DNA from: an uncultured Clostridia bacterium
GTDB taxonomy: Bacteria; Bacillota; Clostridia; Oscillospirales; Ruminococcaceae
Direction of reading: 5' to 3'
Length of the DNA: 64,000 bases
Assembly: GCA_947629785.1 (NCBI GenBank)
Contig: CANRFB010000005.1
Location: 1-64,000 of the forward strand
Shown: positions 44,241-52,739 of the stretch, piece after piece
Layout of the letters: the number at the start of each line of letters is the position of its first letter
How positions within the stretch are numbered: the first letter of the stretch is position 1
Translations under genes and position numbers: made by a program
The notes under the pieces: generated by a model
Told to the model about the DNA's origin: nothing
The model's input: the letters and a program-made list of their open reading frames with translations, nothing else
The model's database searches: none

Positions 44241-44483
44241 ATGACTCTTGGAGAACTTAAAACAGGTCAGTCTGCCGTAATAACCGAAGTTGGCGGCGAG
44301 GGCGCGCTCCGTTGCAGACTGCTTGACATGGGACTTATTCCCAAAACAAAGGTAATGGTCCGGAAAGTTGCGCCTATGGGCGACCCCATAGAACTTTTCC
44401 TGCGGGGGTATGAACTTACCATACGTCTTGAGGACGCGGAGAAAATTACCATAATTCCCGAGAAAGCAGGTGCTGAAAAATGA
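44241..44483 (+). CDS. feoA: FeoA ferrous iron transport accessory protein
   Basis: 80 residues, an SH3-like domain that supports FeoB. Conserved LRCRLLDMGLIPKTKV and GDPIELFLRGYELTIR are seen. Stop overlaps the feoB start by four bases (ATGA), so translation is coupled. Cytoplasmic. Confidence 0.95.
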   Translation: MTLGELKTGQSAVITEVGGEGALRCRLLDMGLIPKTKVMVRKVAPMGDPIELFLRGYELTIRLEDAEKITIIPEKAGAEK

Positions 44484-46486
44484 TATTTGCTCTTGCGGGA
44501 AACCAGAACTGCGGAAAGACCACGCTTTTCAATCAGCTTACCGGTTCAAATCAGCACGTGGGGAACTTCCCCGGCGTTACGGTGGAGGGAAAATCAGGCG
44601 ATGTCCGCGGTCTGAAAAATTGTCAGGTTGTAGACCTGCCGGGCATATATTCCATACGCCCCTATACGGGCGAAGAACGGGTAACGCGGGATTTTCTCAT
44701 TGACGGGAAGCCCGACGCCATTATAAATATTGCCGACGCCACAAATATCGAAAGGAATCTCTACCTTACGCTTCAGCTTATTGAAATGAATATCCCCATG
44801 GTTCTTGCCCTGAACATGATGGACGAAGTCCGCAACAACGGCGGAACGGTGGACGTAAAGGGGCTTTCGGAACGTCTGGGAATACCCGTTCTTCCCATAA
44901 GCGCGGCGAAGAACGAGGGCATAGACGAACTTATCGCCAAGACCGAGGAAATAGCTTCAAAGCAGAAAAAGCCAAAGCGGACGGATTTCTGTTCGGGCGC
45001 GGTACATAGATGTATACACGCTGTTTCCCATATGGTGGAGGACCATGCCCAACTGGCGGGAACTTCCTCAAAATTTGCCGCCACAAAGCTTGTTGAGGGC
45101 GACCCCGACATTAACGGCAAGCTGAAACTCAACGAAAACGAACTTGAAATGATTGAACACAGCGTTACCGAAATGGAACAGGAACTTGGCATGGACAGGA
45201 ACGCCGCCCTTGCGGATATGCGCTACACTTTCATTGAGGAAGTCTGCCGCGACACCGTTGTAAAATGCCACGAAAGCAAGGAACACGCCCGAAGCGTGAA
45301 GATAGACAACATTCTTACCAATAAATACCTTGCGATACCGCTTTTCCTTTGCATAATGCTTTTTGTGTTCTGGATAACATTCGGGTCGGTAGGCGCATGG
45401 CTGGGAGATGCGTTTTCATATGTAATCGACAACGCTTCCGAGTACGCCGACAAAGTTCTTACGGCTTACGGGCTCAATCCCGTGGTGAAAAGCCTTATAA
45501 TAGACGGAGTTTTTGCGGGAGTGGGAAGTGTTCTCAGCTTTCTGCCCACCATAATAACGCTGTTCTTCTGCCTTTCAATTCTGGAGGACAGCGGTTACAT
45601 GGCACGTGTGGCGTTTGTAATGGATAAGCTTCTGCGTAAAATAGGGCTTTCGGGACGGTCATTCGTACCGATGCTGATAGGCTTCGGGTGCAGCGTTCCC
45701 GCAATTATGGCAACAAGGACTCTTGCTTCCGACCGCGACAGGCGAATGACCATATTCCTTACGCCGTTTATGAGCTGCAGTGCAAAACTTCCCATTTATG
45801 CGGTGTTCACGGCGGCATTTTTCCCGAAATACAAGGCGCTTGTAATGCTTCTGCTGTATGTTTCGGGAATGCTTGTGGGAATTATCTGCGGAGTTATAAT
45901 GAACCACACCCGTTTCAAAGGCAAGCCCGTGCCATTCGTAATGGAACTTCCCAACTACCGTATGCCCTCGGCGAAAAGCGTTGTGCTTCTCATGTGGGAC
46001 AAGGCAAAGGACTTTATAGAACGGGCATTTACGGTAATTTTCTTTGCGTCCATAGCAATATGGTTCTTACAGAGTTTTGACACGCGCCTGAATATTGCGG
46101 CGGACAGTTCGGAAAGCCTCCTTGCAAAATTAGGTGCGGCAATTGCTCCTGTATTTGCGCCTCTCGGCTTCGGCGACTGGAAAGCCGCCACCGCGCTGAT
46201 AACGGGATTCACCGCAAAGGAAGCGGTAGTTTCCACGCTGGCAGTGCTGACGGGTTCGGACACAAATTCGCTGAATACCGTACTTTCGGGAATGTTCACG
46301 CCTCTTTCCGCGGCAAGCTTCCTGATATTCACGCTGCTTTACACGCCCTGCGTTGCTGCAATTGCGGCTGTCCGCCGTGAAATGAACAGCAGGCTTTCCG
46401 CGCTCTGGATGGTAATTATCCAGTGCGTGACCGCGTGGCTGACGGCGTTCGTGGTATTCCAGATAGGCGGACTGTTTGTAAAATAA
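44480..46486 (+). CDS. feoB: FeoB ferrous iron transporter 2
   Basis: 668 residues. GTPase motifs GNQNCGKTT (G1), NFPGVTVEGKSG (switch I), DLPGIYS (G3) and NMMDEV (G4), followed by the membrane domain with Gate motifs MLIGFGCSVPAIMATRTL and GFTAKEAVVSTL. Coupled to feoA and downstream of cls 2, it is the more canonical of the two FeoB copies in the window. Confidence 0.96.
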   Translation: MIFALAGNQNCGKTTLFNQLTGSNQHVGNFPGVTVEGKSGDVRGLKNCQVVDLPGIYSIRPYTGEERVTRDFLIDGKPDAIINIADATNIERNLYLTLQLIEMNIPMVLALNMMDEVRNNGGTVDVKGLSERLGIPVLPISAAKNEGIDELIAKTEEIASKQKKPKRTDFCSGAVHRCIHAVSHMVEDHAQLAGTSSKFAATKLVEGDPDINGKLKLNENELEMIEHSVTEMEQELGMDRNAALADMRYTFIEEVCRDTVVKCHESKEHARSVKIDNILTNKYLAIPLFLCIMLFVFWITFGSVGAWLGDAFSYVIDNASEYADKVLTAYGLNPVVKSLIIDGVFAGVGSVLSFLPTIITLFFCLSILEDSGYMARVAFVMDKLLRKIGLSGRSFVPMLIGFGCSVPAIMATRTLASDRDRRMTIFLTPFMSCSAKLPIYAVFTAAFFPKYKALVMLLLYVSGMLVGIICGVIMNHTRFKGKPVPFVMELPNYRMPSAKSVVLLMWDKAKDFIERAFTVIFFASIAIWFLQSFDTRLNIAADSSESLLAKLGAAIAPVFAPLGFGDWKAATALITGFTAKEAVVSTLAVLTGSDTNSLNTVLSGMFTPLSAASFLIFTLLYTPCVAAIAAVRREMNSRLSALWMVIIQCVTAWLTAFVVFQIGGLFVK

Positions 46487-46548
46487 TTCCTAAAGTGAAA
46501 ATCATGTGATGAATTCAGAAAAAATTCATAATAATTTACTCTTTTCTG

Positions 46549-46577
46549 TTGCAAAATCATTGATTATGTGGGATAAT
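46549..46577 (+). promoter_or_regulatory. promoter of histidine-kinase-like gene
   Basis: TTGCAA, 17-bp spacer, GATAAT with TGG before it. Confidence 0.55.
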
Positions 46578-46636
46578 ATATCAGGTGCGGTCATGCTCAC
46601 CGCTCATCAATGACTATTTAAGGCAGGTGAACGGCG

Positions 46637-47746
46637 TTGCCTCTTTTCCCTATTCTGAAAAATATTTACGAAAAGTCCGATATGCCCACGGCTATAGCAG
46701 ACGCTGAGGGCTGTATCATCTGGAAAAACAAACTTCCTGCGCCGGGACTGAACGAGGGCGGCAGGTTAGCTTTGCTTATCGATGAAAAACCTCTGAATAC
46801 GGGAATATACAGCGTTATGCGGAATGATGAGCTTATTTCCTATAACATCATAAAAACAGAGTCCGCAGAGGAATGTTACTATATTGTCGAATTGGTGCGT
46901 TCGGAAAGAATGTCAGATATAATGAATACCCCTGCTATACGGAGTTACATGACATACCTCAGTTCAAAGATACGGAATATGGCAGGAGTGGTGACCAATA
47001 CCACGGACGAACTTTACGACTCGGTCTCCTGCGGGATATTTGACAGACAGACCATAACCGAGCGGCTCAATTCCATTGACAAAAGCATGATGTCCATAAC
47101 AAAGGAAGTCATTCAGCCCGACCAGTTCTATGCGCTGCTTGACATGGACAAGCGGAGATCAACGCTTTCCATGGAAAACGAACTGCGCAGGATAGTTTCC
47201 GAAGCCGAAGCTGTTCTTGGCAGAAAAGTCAGGATAGAACTGAAATGCAAAGACGATATATTTTTCCGAATGGACAGAGATACATTTGAAACCGTTATCG
47301 GCGGAATGACCGCCATGTGCTGCGGCTGCCGTTCCAATCCCGAAAAGCTGATATTTTCCGCCAAAAAGATAAACGGCAGCAGAGCGGAAATATCCGTTGC
47401 AAGCATACGAAACAAGTCGGACAAGTCCAACGGCACAAGCACGGAGAACAATATGTTTTTCCATTACACCTGCGACCTGCTCTGCAAAACCATGGGTGCG
47501 GTATTCACCAGAACCGAAAAAGCCAACGGCTGTACCGTAAAAGTGGAATTTGACATCATCTCCAAAGGCGACGCCCGCGTGGAATTATCAAGCGTGGAAT
47601 ATTCCGTGGACAAGGGGCATTTTGAAACCGTTTCACTTATGCTTGCCGACGCCGATACCGAAGAAAGGTATGTCCTTTACGATATTGACGATGAAGACAA
47701 GGAGGCAAGAGAGAAAAATATAGTAATGTCAGGTTCATCAATTTAA
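46637..47746 (+). CDS. degenerate histidine-kinase-like cytoplasmic protein
   Basis: 369 residues from a TTG start with AGGTGA upstream. The N-terminal 80 residues resemble a PAS sensor (AIADAEGCIIWKNKL). A helical region near 105-150 (YLSSKIRNMAGVVTN) resembles the dimerisation helix of histidine kinases but lacks the phosphorylated His. Residues about 185-300 follow a HATPase fold, with RMDRDTFETVIGGMTAM where the N box should be; Asn is missing. A lid-like FFHYTCDLLCKTMGAVF follows. No membrane helix. Probably a non-catalytic binding or sensor protein (inference). A lipoprotein gene follows after 21 bases. Confidence 0.6.
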   Translation: MPLFPILKNIYEKSDMPTAIADAEGCIIWKNKLPAPGLNEGGRLALLIDEKPLNTGIYSVMRNDELISYNIIKTESAEECYYIVELVRSERMSDIMNTPAIRSYMTYLSSKIRNMAGVVTNTTDELYDSVSCGIFDRQTITERLNSIDKSMMSITKEVIQPDQFYALLDMDKRRSTLSMENELRRIVSEAEAVLGRKVRIELKCKDDIFFRMDRDTFETVIGGMTAMCCGCRSNPEKLIFSAKKINGSRAEISVASIRNKSDKSNGTSTENNMFFHYTCDLLCKTMGAVFTRTEKANGCTVKVEFDIISKGDARVELSSVEYSVDKGHFETVSLMLADADTEERYVLYDIDDEDKEAREKNIVMSGSSI

Positions 47747-47767
47747 TAGAACAGAAAGGAAATTAAA

Positions 47768-48508
47768 ATGAAAAGAACAAAAATTTTTGCGCTTTTATGT
47801 GCGGCTTCAATATCGGCGGCAGTATTTACCGGCTGCGGAAATCCCGAAGGAAATACTCAGACCGAAAGTACATCTTCCGCTTCGGAAACAGCGGAACAGG
47901 ATCCCGCTCAGACCACCGCTCCCGATGAGGACGTGGACTTAATGAGCAGCATATACGAGGAAGTGAATTCCACACGTCCTCTTGAAGAAGGCGACGATTA
48001 CGCCATAAACAAGATAAACCCCAAGTCTCCGGAGGGCGAATTCAAGGGCGGATATACCCTTGCAAGCTATGACGAAGTAAATCAGGGTAAACTTTATGTA
48101 AATGACAAGTCAAAAATCGTTATCCGCGCATATAATTATAAAGATGATCTCCACGACATGGCGGCATGGGCTGACCAAGCCTGCGGCGTTATAAGAATAA
48201 ATAATGTTATTACCGCCGCCTGCGACACGGTTTTTGAAAAACCCGAGGACGCCAAGGTCTGCGGTTTTGACGCCATCAAATATGATTATCAGATAATCCA
48301 GAACGAGTTTGTTGATAACCCCGACGATCCCGACGGCGAACAGATCAAGCAGGAAATGTACCGTTTCAATGCAAGGGTATACTATTTTTATTCCGAACAG
48401 GACGCATATGTTATAATGTTCGATACCCTTGAGGACGACTGGGAAGAACAGTCAAAGAATTTCGAGGATTTCGTTGCTGATCTTGAAATTACCAAGACAG
48501 AATATTAA
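47768..48508 (+). CDS. lipoprotein of unknown function
   Basis: 246 residues. Signal peptide with lipobox VFTGC, then a Ser/Thr/Glu-rich linker (about 25-55) and a mixed alpha/beta domain containing aromatic strands, ending without a membrane helix. Lipid-anchored to the outer face of the membrane. It is the only partner gene of the histidine-kinase-like protein, 21 bases downstream, which suggests a linked role. No known family is recognised. Confidence 0.7.
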   Translation: MKRTKIFALLCAASISAAVFTGCGNPEGNTQTESTSSASETAEQDPAQTTAPDEDVDLMSSIYEEVNSTRPLEEGDDYAINKINPKSPEGEFKGGYTLASYDEVNQGKLYVNDKSKIVIRAYNYKDDLHDMAAWADQACGVIRINNVITAACDTVFEKPEDAKVCGFDAIKYDYQIIQNEFVDNPDDPDGEQIKQEMYRFNARVYYFYSEQDAYVIMFDTLEDDWEEQSKNFEDFVADLEITKTEY

Positions 48509-48519
48509 TAAAATTTCTG

Positions 48520-48548
48520 TTGCAATTTTTTTGGAAATGTGGTATAAT
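48520..48548 (+). promoter_or_regulatory. sigma-A promoter of cysE operon
   Basis: TTGCAA, 17-bp spacer, TATAAT with TGG before the -10. Confidence 0.7.
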
Positions 48549-48554
48549 GTTTCC

Positions 48555-48797
48555 GTAATATTTTAAAGACATATCGGGCAAGAGTAACTTTTCCGCTTTT
48601 TTCAGAGAGCGTCGGGGCGGTGGAACGGCGCAGGGCGGTAAAGCGAAGTGCGGTCCGACAGTCCGGACGGGGAAAGGGTTTTCCCTGCGTATACGTCCGC
48701 GTTCCCCGCGTTAAGGGATAATGAGCAAAGAATTGAAGTGGAACCGCGGTCATGCCGCCTTCAAGGGTAATTCCCATGGAGGCGGCTTTTTTGATAT
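48555..48797 (+). promoter_or_regulatory. T-box riboswitch of cysE-cysS
   Basis: The T-box sequence GAAGTGGAACCGCGG lies at 48735-48749. A terminator follows: GCCGCC (48754-48759) with GGCGGC (48781-48786), inner GGG/CCC pairing, and TTTTTT. CAGAGAGCG (about 48602) is an AGAGAG-like motif. A candidate Cys specifier UGC lies in TTTTCCCTGCGTATA near 48686. tRNA-Cys sensing fits both downstream genes. The specifier position is my inference; the T-box itself is clear. Confidence 0.8.
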
Positions 48798-48820
48798 TTT
48801 TAAAAGGAGCTGTTCGGAAA

Positions 48821-49519
48821 ATGCACAAAGCACACACAATTTCCCACACCATAGAGCATATAAAATCGGATATCGAGTCGGTGAAAAGACGCGACCCCGC
48901 AGCAAGAAGCACACTTGAAATTCTCCTGACATATTCGGGACTTCATGCGGTGCTGATGTACAGAGTCGCACATTTCTTTTACACAAAAAGACTTTACACT
49001 ATTGCAAGGTGTATTTCCCAGTTTGCAAGACTGCTTACGGGAATTGAAATTCACCCCGGCGCAAAGATAGGAAAGGGATTTTTCATCGACCACGGTTCGG
49101 GAGTGGTTATCGGCGAAACTGCTGAAATAGGCGATAACTGCCTTGTCTATCAGGGCGTTACCCTCGGCGGTACCGGAAAGGAAAAAGGCAAGCGTCACCC
49201 GACCCTCGGGAATAACGTCATGGTTGGCGCAGGGGCAAGAGTCCTCGGACCTTTCAAAGTAGGTGACAATGTTAAAATCGCCGCAAACGCCGTGGTTCTG
49301 GAGGAAGTTCCCCCCAACTGCACGGCGGTAGGCGTTCCTGCAAGAATTGTCCGCCGCAACGGCAAAAAAGTTGTAAACGATCTGGATCAGGTTCATATCC
49401 CAGACCCCGTTTCGCAGGAACTCTGCGCATACCGTATTCGTCTGGAAAAGCTTGAAAAGCAGATGAACAGGCTGGAAATCGCCGAAATAGGAAAGAAATT
49501 AAATAACGGAAAGCAGTGA
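48821..49519 (+). CDS. cysE: serine O-acetyltransferase
   Basis: 232 residues. Acetylates serine to O-acetylserine, the first step of cysteine synthesis. The C-terminal left-handed beta-helix is seen as hexapeptide repeats: GIEIHPGAKIGKGFFIDHGS, VVIGETAEIGDNCLVYQGVT and VGAGARVLGPFKVGDNVKIA. The active-site His and Asp lie in FIDHGSG. ATG at 48821 with AAAAGGAG upstream. It is controlled by the upstream T-box, and cysS follows with a five-base gap. Confidence 0.95.
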   Translation: MHKAHTISHTIEHIKSDIESVKRRDPAARSTLEILLTYSGLHAVLMYRVAHFFYTKRLYTIARCISQFARLLTGIEIHPGAKIGKGFFIDHGSGVVIGETAEIGDNCLVYQGVTLGGTGKEKGKRHPTLGNNVMVGAGARVLGPFKVGDNVKIAANAVVLEEVPPNCTAVGVPARIVRRNGKKVVNDLDQVHIPDPVSQELCAYRIRLEKLEKQMNRLEIAEIGKKLNNGKQ

Positions 49520-49524
49520 TCTTT

Positions 49525-50943
49525 ATGAAATTATACAATACTCTTACAAGAAAAAAGGACGACTTTATCCCCCGCTTTAAGGGAAAAGTAAGTATGTACA
49601 CCTGCGGTCCTACGGTGTACCATTACGCGCATATCGGAAACCTCCGCAGCTATATCATGGAGGACGTTCTGGAAAAATATTTCCGCTATTCGGGATATGA
49701 TGTGAAGCGCGTTATGAACATCACCGACGTGGGACATCTTTCAAGCGACGGTGACACCGGCGACGACAAAATGTTAAAGGGCGCAAAGCGTGAACACAAG
49801 ACCGTTATGGAAATTGCGGATTTTTACACGAAAGCGTTCTTTGACGACTGCAAAAAACTGAACATCAAAACTCCCGACGTAGTGGTTCCCGCAACGTCCT
49901 ATATTGACGAATTTATCCGCGTGATAACCGTTCTTATCGAAAAGGGGTACGCTTACGAGGCGGGCGGAAATATCTATTTCGACACTTCAAAACTTGATAA
50001 ATACTACGTTTTCAATGATTTTAAAGAAGAGGATCTTGAAGTGGGCGTTCGTGAGGGCGTTGAGGAGGATTCCAACAAGCGCAATAAGGCGGATTTCGTG
50101 CTGTGGTTCACAAAGTCAAAATTTGAGGATCAGGAACTTAAATGGGAAAGCCCGTGGGGGCTTGGCTATCCCGGCTGGCACATCGAATGTTCCTGCATAA
50201 GCATGAAAAATCTGGGAGAATACCTTGACATTCACTGCGGAGGAATTGACAATGCATTCCCGCACCACACCAACGAAATTGCCCAGAGTGAAGCTTATCT
50301 CGGGCATGAATGGTGCAGACACTGGTTCCACGTTTACCACCTGAATACGGATAACGGAAAGATGAGTAAATCTTCGGGAGAATTCCTTACCGTTTCCCTG
50401 CTTGAAGAAAAGGGTTACGACCCGCTTGTATACAGATTTTTCTGCTTGCAGTCGCATTACAGGAAATCTCTTGTTTTCAACTACGAAAACCTTGACAACG
50501 CGGCGGCGGCTTATGAGAAATTAGCGGCAAAAATTTCTGGTATTCTTGACGGAAGCGGCGAAATTGACAAGGCAAAATCCGACGAATTAAAGAAGAATTT
50601 CACCGACGCCATGGATAACGATTTAAATACCGCCCTTGCAGTAACGGCGGTTTACGACGTTCTGAAAGCCGACACAAACAACGCCACAAAACTTGCGTTA
50701 ATAAAGGACTTTGACTATGTGCTTTCGCTGAATTTAATTGAAGCGGCAAAGAAAGTTTCCGAGGGAAAATCGGGCGGCGATGAGGAAATTCCCGCAGAGA
50801 TACTGGAACTTTCGGAACAGCGGAAAGCCGCCCGCAAGGAAAAGAACTTCGCTCTTGCGGACGAGATACGGGATAAGATTTCCGCCCTCGGCTATATTGT
50901 CACCGAAACGCGGGAGGGCACAAAAATCACTAAAAATCAATGA
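49525..50943 (+). CDS. cysS: cysteinyl-tRNA synthetase
   Basis: 472 residues, class I synthetase charging tRNA-Cys. Zinc-binding residues are in YTCGPTVYHYAHIGNLRSY (which also contains the HIGH-type HIGN) and PGWHIECS; the KMSKS motif is in GKMSKSSGEF. The ATG at 49525 has GGAAAG upstream; the track start GTG at 49516 lacks one. Cotranscribed with cysE under a shared Cys T-box. Confidence 0.97.
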   Translation: MKLYNTLTRKKDDFIPRFKGKVSMYTCGPTVYHYAHIGNLRSYIMEDVLEKYFRYSGYDVKRVMNITDVGHLSSDGDTGDDKMLKGAKREHKTVMEIADFYTKAFFDDCKKLNIKTPDVVVPATSYIDEFIRVITVLIEKGYAYEAGGNIYFDTSKLDKYYVFNDFKEEDLEVGVREGVEEDSNKRNKADFVLWFTKSKFEDQELKWESPWGLGYPGWHIECSCISMKNLGEYLDIHCGGIDNAFPHHTNEIAQSEAYLGHEWCRHWFHVYHLNTDNGKMSKSSGEFLTVSLLEEKGYDPLVYRFFCLQSHYRKSLVFNYENLDNAAAAYEKLAAKISGILDGSGEIDKAKSDELKKNFTDAMDNDLNTALAVTAVYDVLKADTNNATKLALIKDFDYVLSLNLIEAAKKVSEGKSGGDEEIPAEILELSEQRKAARKEKNFALADEIRDKISALGYIVTETREGTKITKNQ

Positions 50944-50965
50944 TTTCCGGAAGGAGAAGAAGTTT

Positions 50966-51913
50966 ATGAAAATTGCCATGCTGGAAGCGCGGACCGTTTC
51001 CAAAGGCGATGTTTCCTTTGAGGAGATATACAAACTGGGCGAAGTAAGGGAATTCCCCCTTACGCCCCTTGAAAAAATAACCGAAAACGTGGGGGACGCG
51101 GAAGCCGTTCTCTGCAACAAAACGCCCTTCACAAGGGAAGTTCTGAAAGCTTGTCCCAACCTGAAATATATAGGGCTCTGCGCTACGGGGTATAATAATA
51201 TCGACCTTGACACCTGTAAAGAACTGGGCATAACCGTTTCAAACGTCCCCGCCTATTCCACAGCGGCGGTGGCACAGCAGGTTTTCTCGTTTATACTGTA
51301 TTTCGCGGGAAAAACTTCAAAATACGCGGAATTTGTGCAAAACGGCGGCTGGATCCGCTCGGAGACCTTTTCCGACTTTGTTTTTCCCATAACCGAACTG
51401 GCGGGGAAAACCATAGGCATTATCGGTTACGGTTCTATAGGCAGGAAAGTTGCGGCAATAGCGCAGGCATTTGACATGAAAGTTATCGTAAACACCCGCA
51501 CGGCAAAACAGGACAGTTCGGTGAAGTTCGTTGACCTGACAGAACTTTTCCGCGAATCGGATTTCATAACGGCACATTGTCCGCTTACGGAAATTACTAA
51601 CGGCATGATAAACAAAAGCGTTCTTGACCTTTGCAAACCGTCCTGCATTATCATAAACACCAGCAGAGGCGCAGTGGTGAACGAAGCAGACCTTGCAGAC
51701 GCTCTGAACAGCGGGAAAATCGCAGGTGCGGCACTGGACGTTCTCTGCGAAGAACCCATGTCTGAAAATACTCCGCTCCGCGATGCAAAGAACTGCATTA
51801 TCACTCCCCATATCGCATGGGCGGCTCTGGAGACCCGCAGACGTCTTGTGAAAACCGTTGCGGAAAACCTGAAAGCATTCATTGACGGAAAGCCTATAAA
51901 TACCGTTATATAG
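50966..51913 (+). CDS. D-isomer-specific 2-hydroxyacid dehydrogenase
   Basis: 315 residues, NAD-dependent; most like glycerate dehydrogenase/hydroxypyruvate reductase. The nucleotide-binding fold has GIIGYGSIGRKVAAIAQAF; catalytic Arg is in INTSRGAVVNEADL, Glu in DVLCEEPM and His in ITPHIAWA. ATG at 50966 is chosen because GGAAGGAGAAG lies just upstream; the track extension overlaps cysS in another frame. Substrate not certain. Confidence 0.88.
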   Translation: MKIAMLEARTVSKGDVSFEEIYKLGEVREFPLTPLEKITENVGDAEAVLCNKTPFTREVLKACPNLKYIGLCATGYNNIDLDTCKELGITVSNVPAYSTAAVAQQVFSFILYFAGKTSKYAEFVQNGGWIRSETFSDFVFPITELAGKTIGIIGYGSIGRKVAAIAQAFDMKVIVNTRTAKQDSSVKFVDLTELFRESDFITAHCPLTEITNGMINKSVLDLCKPSCIIINTSRGAVVNEADLADALNSGKIAGAALDVLCEEPMSENTPLRDAKNCIITPHIAWAALETRRRLVKTVAENLKAFIDGKPINTVI

Positions 51914-51936
51914 AATTATAATGAAAGGAAATTTAT

Positions 51937-52725
51937 ATGTTTGATATAAACGAAAAAAAGAGGATAGTCGTAAAGGTGGGAACTTCCACGCTTACGCATA
52001 AAACGGGCAGGCTCAATATCCGCCGCGTTGAAAAGCTTGTAAAAGTTCTTGCGGATATTCACAACAGCGGAAAGGATATAATACTTGTTTCTTCGGGAGC
52101 CATAGGCTTGGGAATGTCCAAAATGAGCCTTACCGAACGTCCCAAAGACACGCCTATGAAACAAGCCTGCGCCGCGGTGGGACAGTGCGAACTTATGTAT
52201 ATGTACGACAAGCTTTTCGGGGAACACAACATCACCGTTGCACAGATACTTCTTACAAGGTACATTCTTGATACTCCCCGCAAAAACAATGTTGTAAACA
52301 CTTTTGAGAAACTTCTTGACCATAATGTCATTCCCGTTGTAAACGAGAACGACACCGTTGCCATTGACGAACTGGAACTTGAACTGGGCGAGAACGACAG
52401 CCTTGCGGCGCACGTGGGAATAATCAGCCGTGCGGATATGCTTATAATCCTTTCGGATATTGACGGCTTCTACAACGGAAACCCCAACGAGAATCCCGAC
52501 GCGGAAGTCATTCCCGTTATAAACAAAGTTGACGACCATATACGTTCCCTTGCAGGCGGCGCAGGTTCAAAACTCGGAACGGGCGGAATGGTGACAAAAC
52601 TCAACGCCGCCGAACTTGCCATGAGCGCGGGCATGGATATGGCTATTCTCAACGGAAGAAACCCGTATATTCTCTATGAATTTTTTGACGGCAAACAGGT
52701 AGGCACGGTATTTACCGATAAGTGA
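51937..52725 (+). CDS. proB: glutamate 5-kinase
   Basis: 262 residues. Phosphorylates glutamate to glutamyl 5-phosphate, first step of proline synthesis. Only the amino-acid kinase domain is present (VVKVGTSTLT, VSSGAIGLGM, NENDTVAIDEL, GTGGMVTKLNAAELA); the C-terminal PUA domain of longer ProB is missing, a known short form. ATG with GAAAGGA. proA follows 14 bases after. Confidence 0.95.
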   Translation: MFDINEKKRIVVKVGTSTLTHKTGRLNIRRVEKLVKVLADIHNSGKDIILVSSGAIGLGMSKMSLTERPKDTPMKQACAAVGQCELMYMYDKLFGEHNITVAQILLTRYILDTPRKNNVVNTFEKLLDHNVIPVVNENDTVAIDELELELGENDSLAAHVGIISRADMLIILSDIDGFYNGNPNENPDAEVIPVINKVDDHIRSLAGGAGSKLGTGGMVTKLNAAELAMSAGMDMAILNGRNPYILYEFFDGKQVGTVFTDK

Positions 52726-52739
52726 ACGGAGGAACTTAT

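Noticed and set aside
48505-48912. 135-residue minus ORF over the cysE leader
   Set aside because: The region is a T-box leader and the frame has no start signal.
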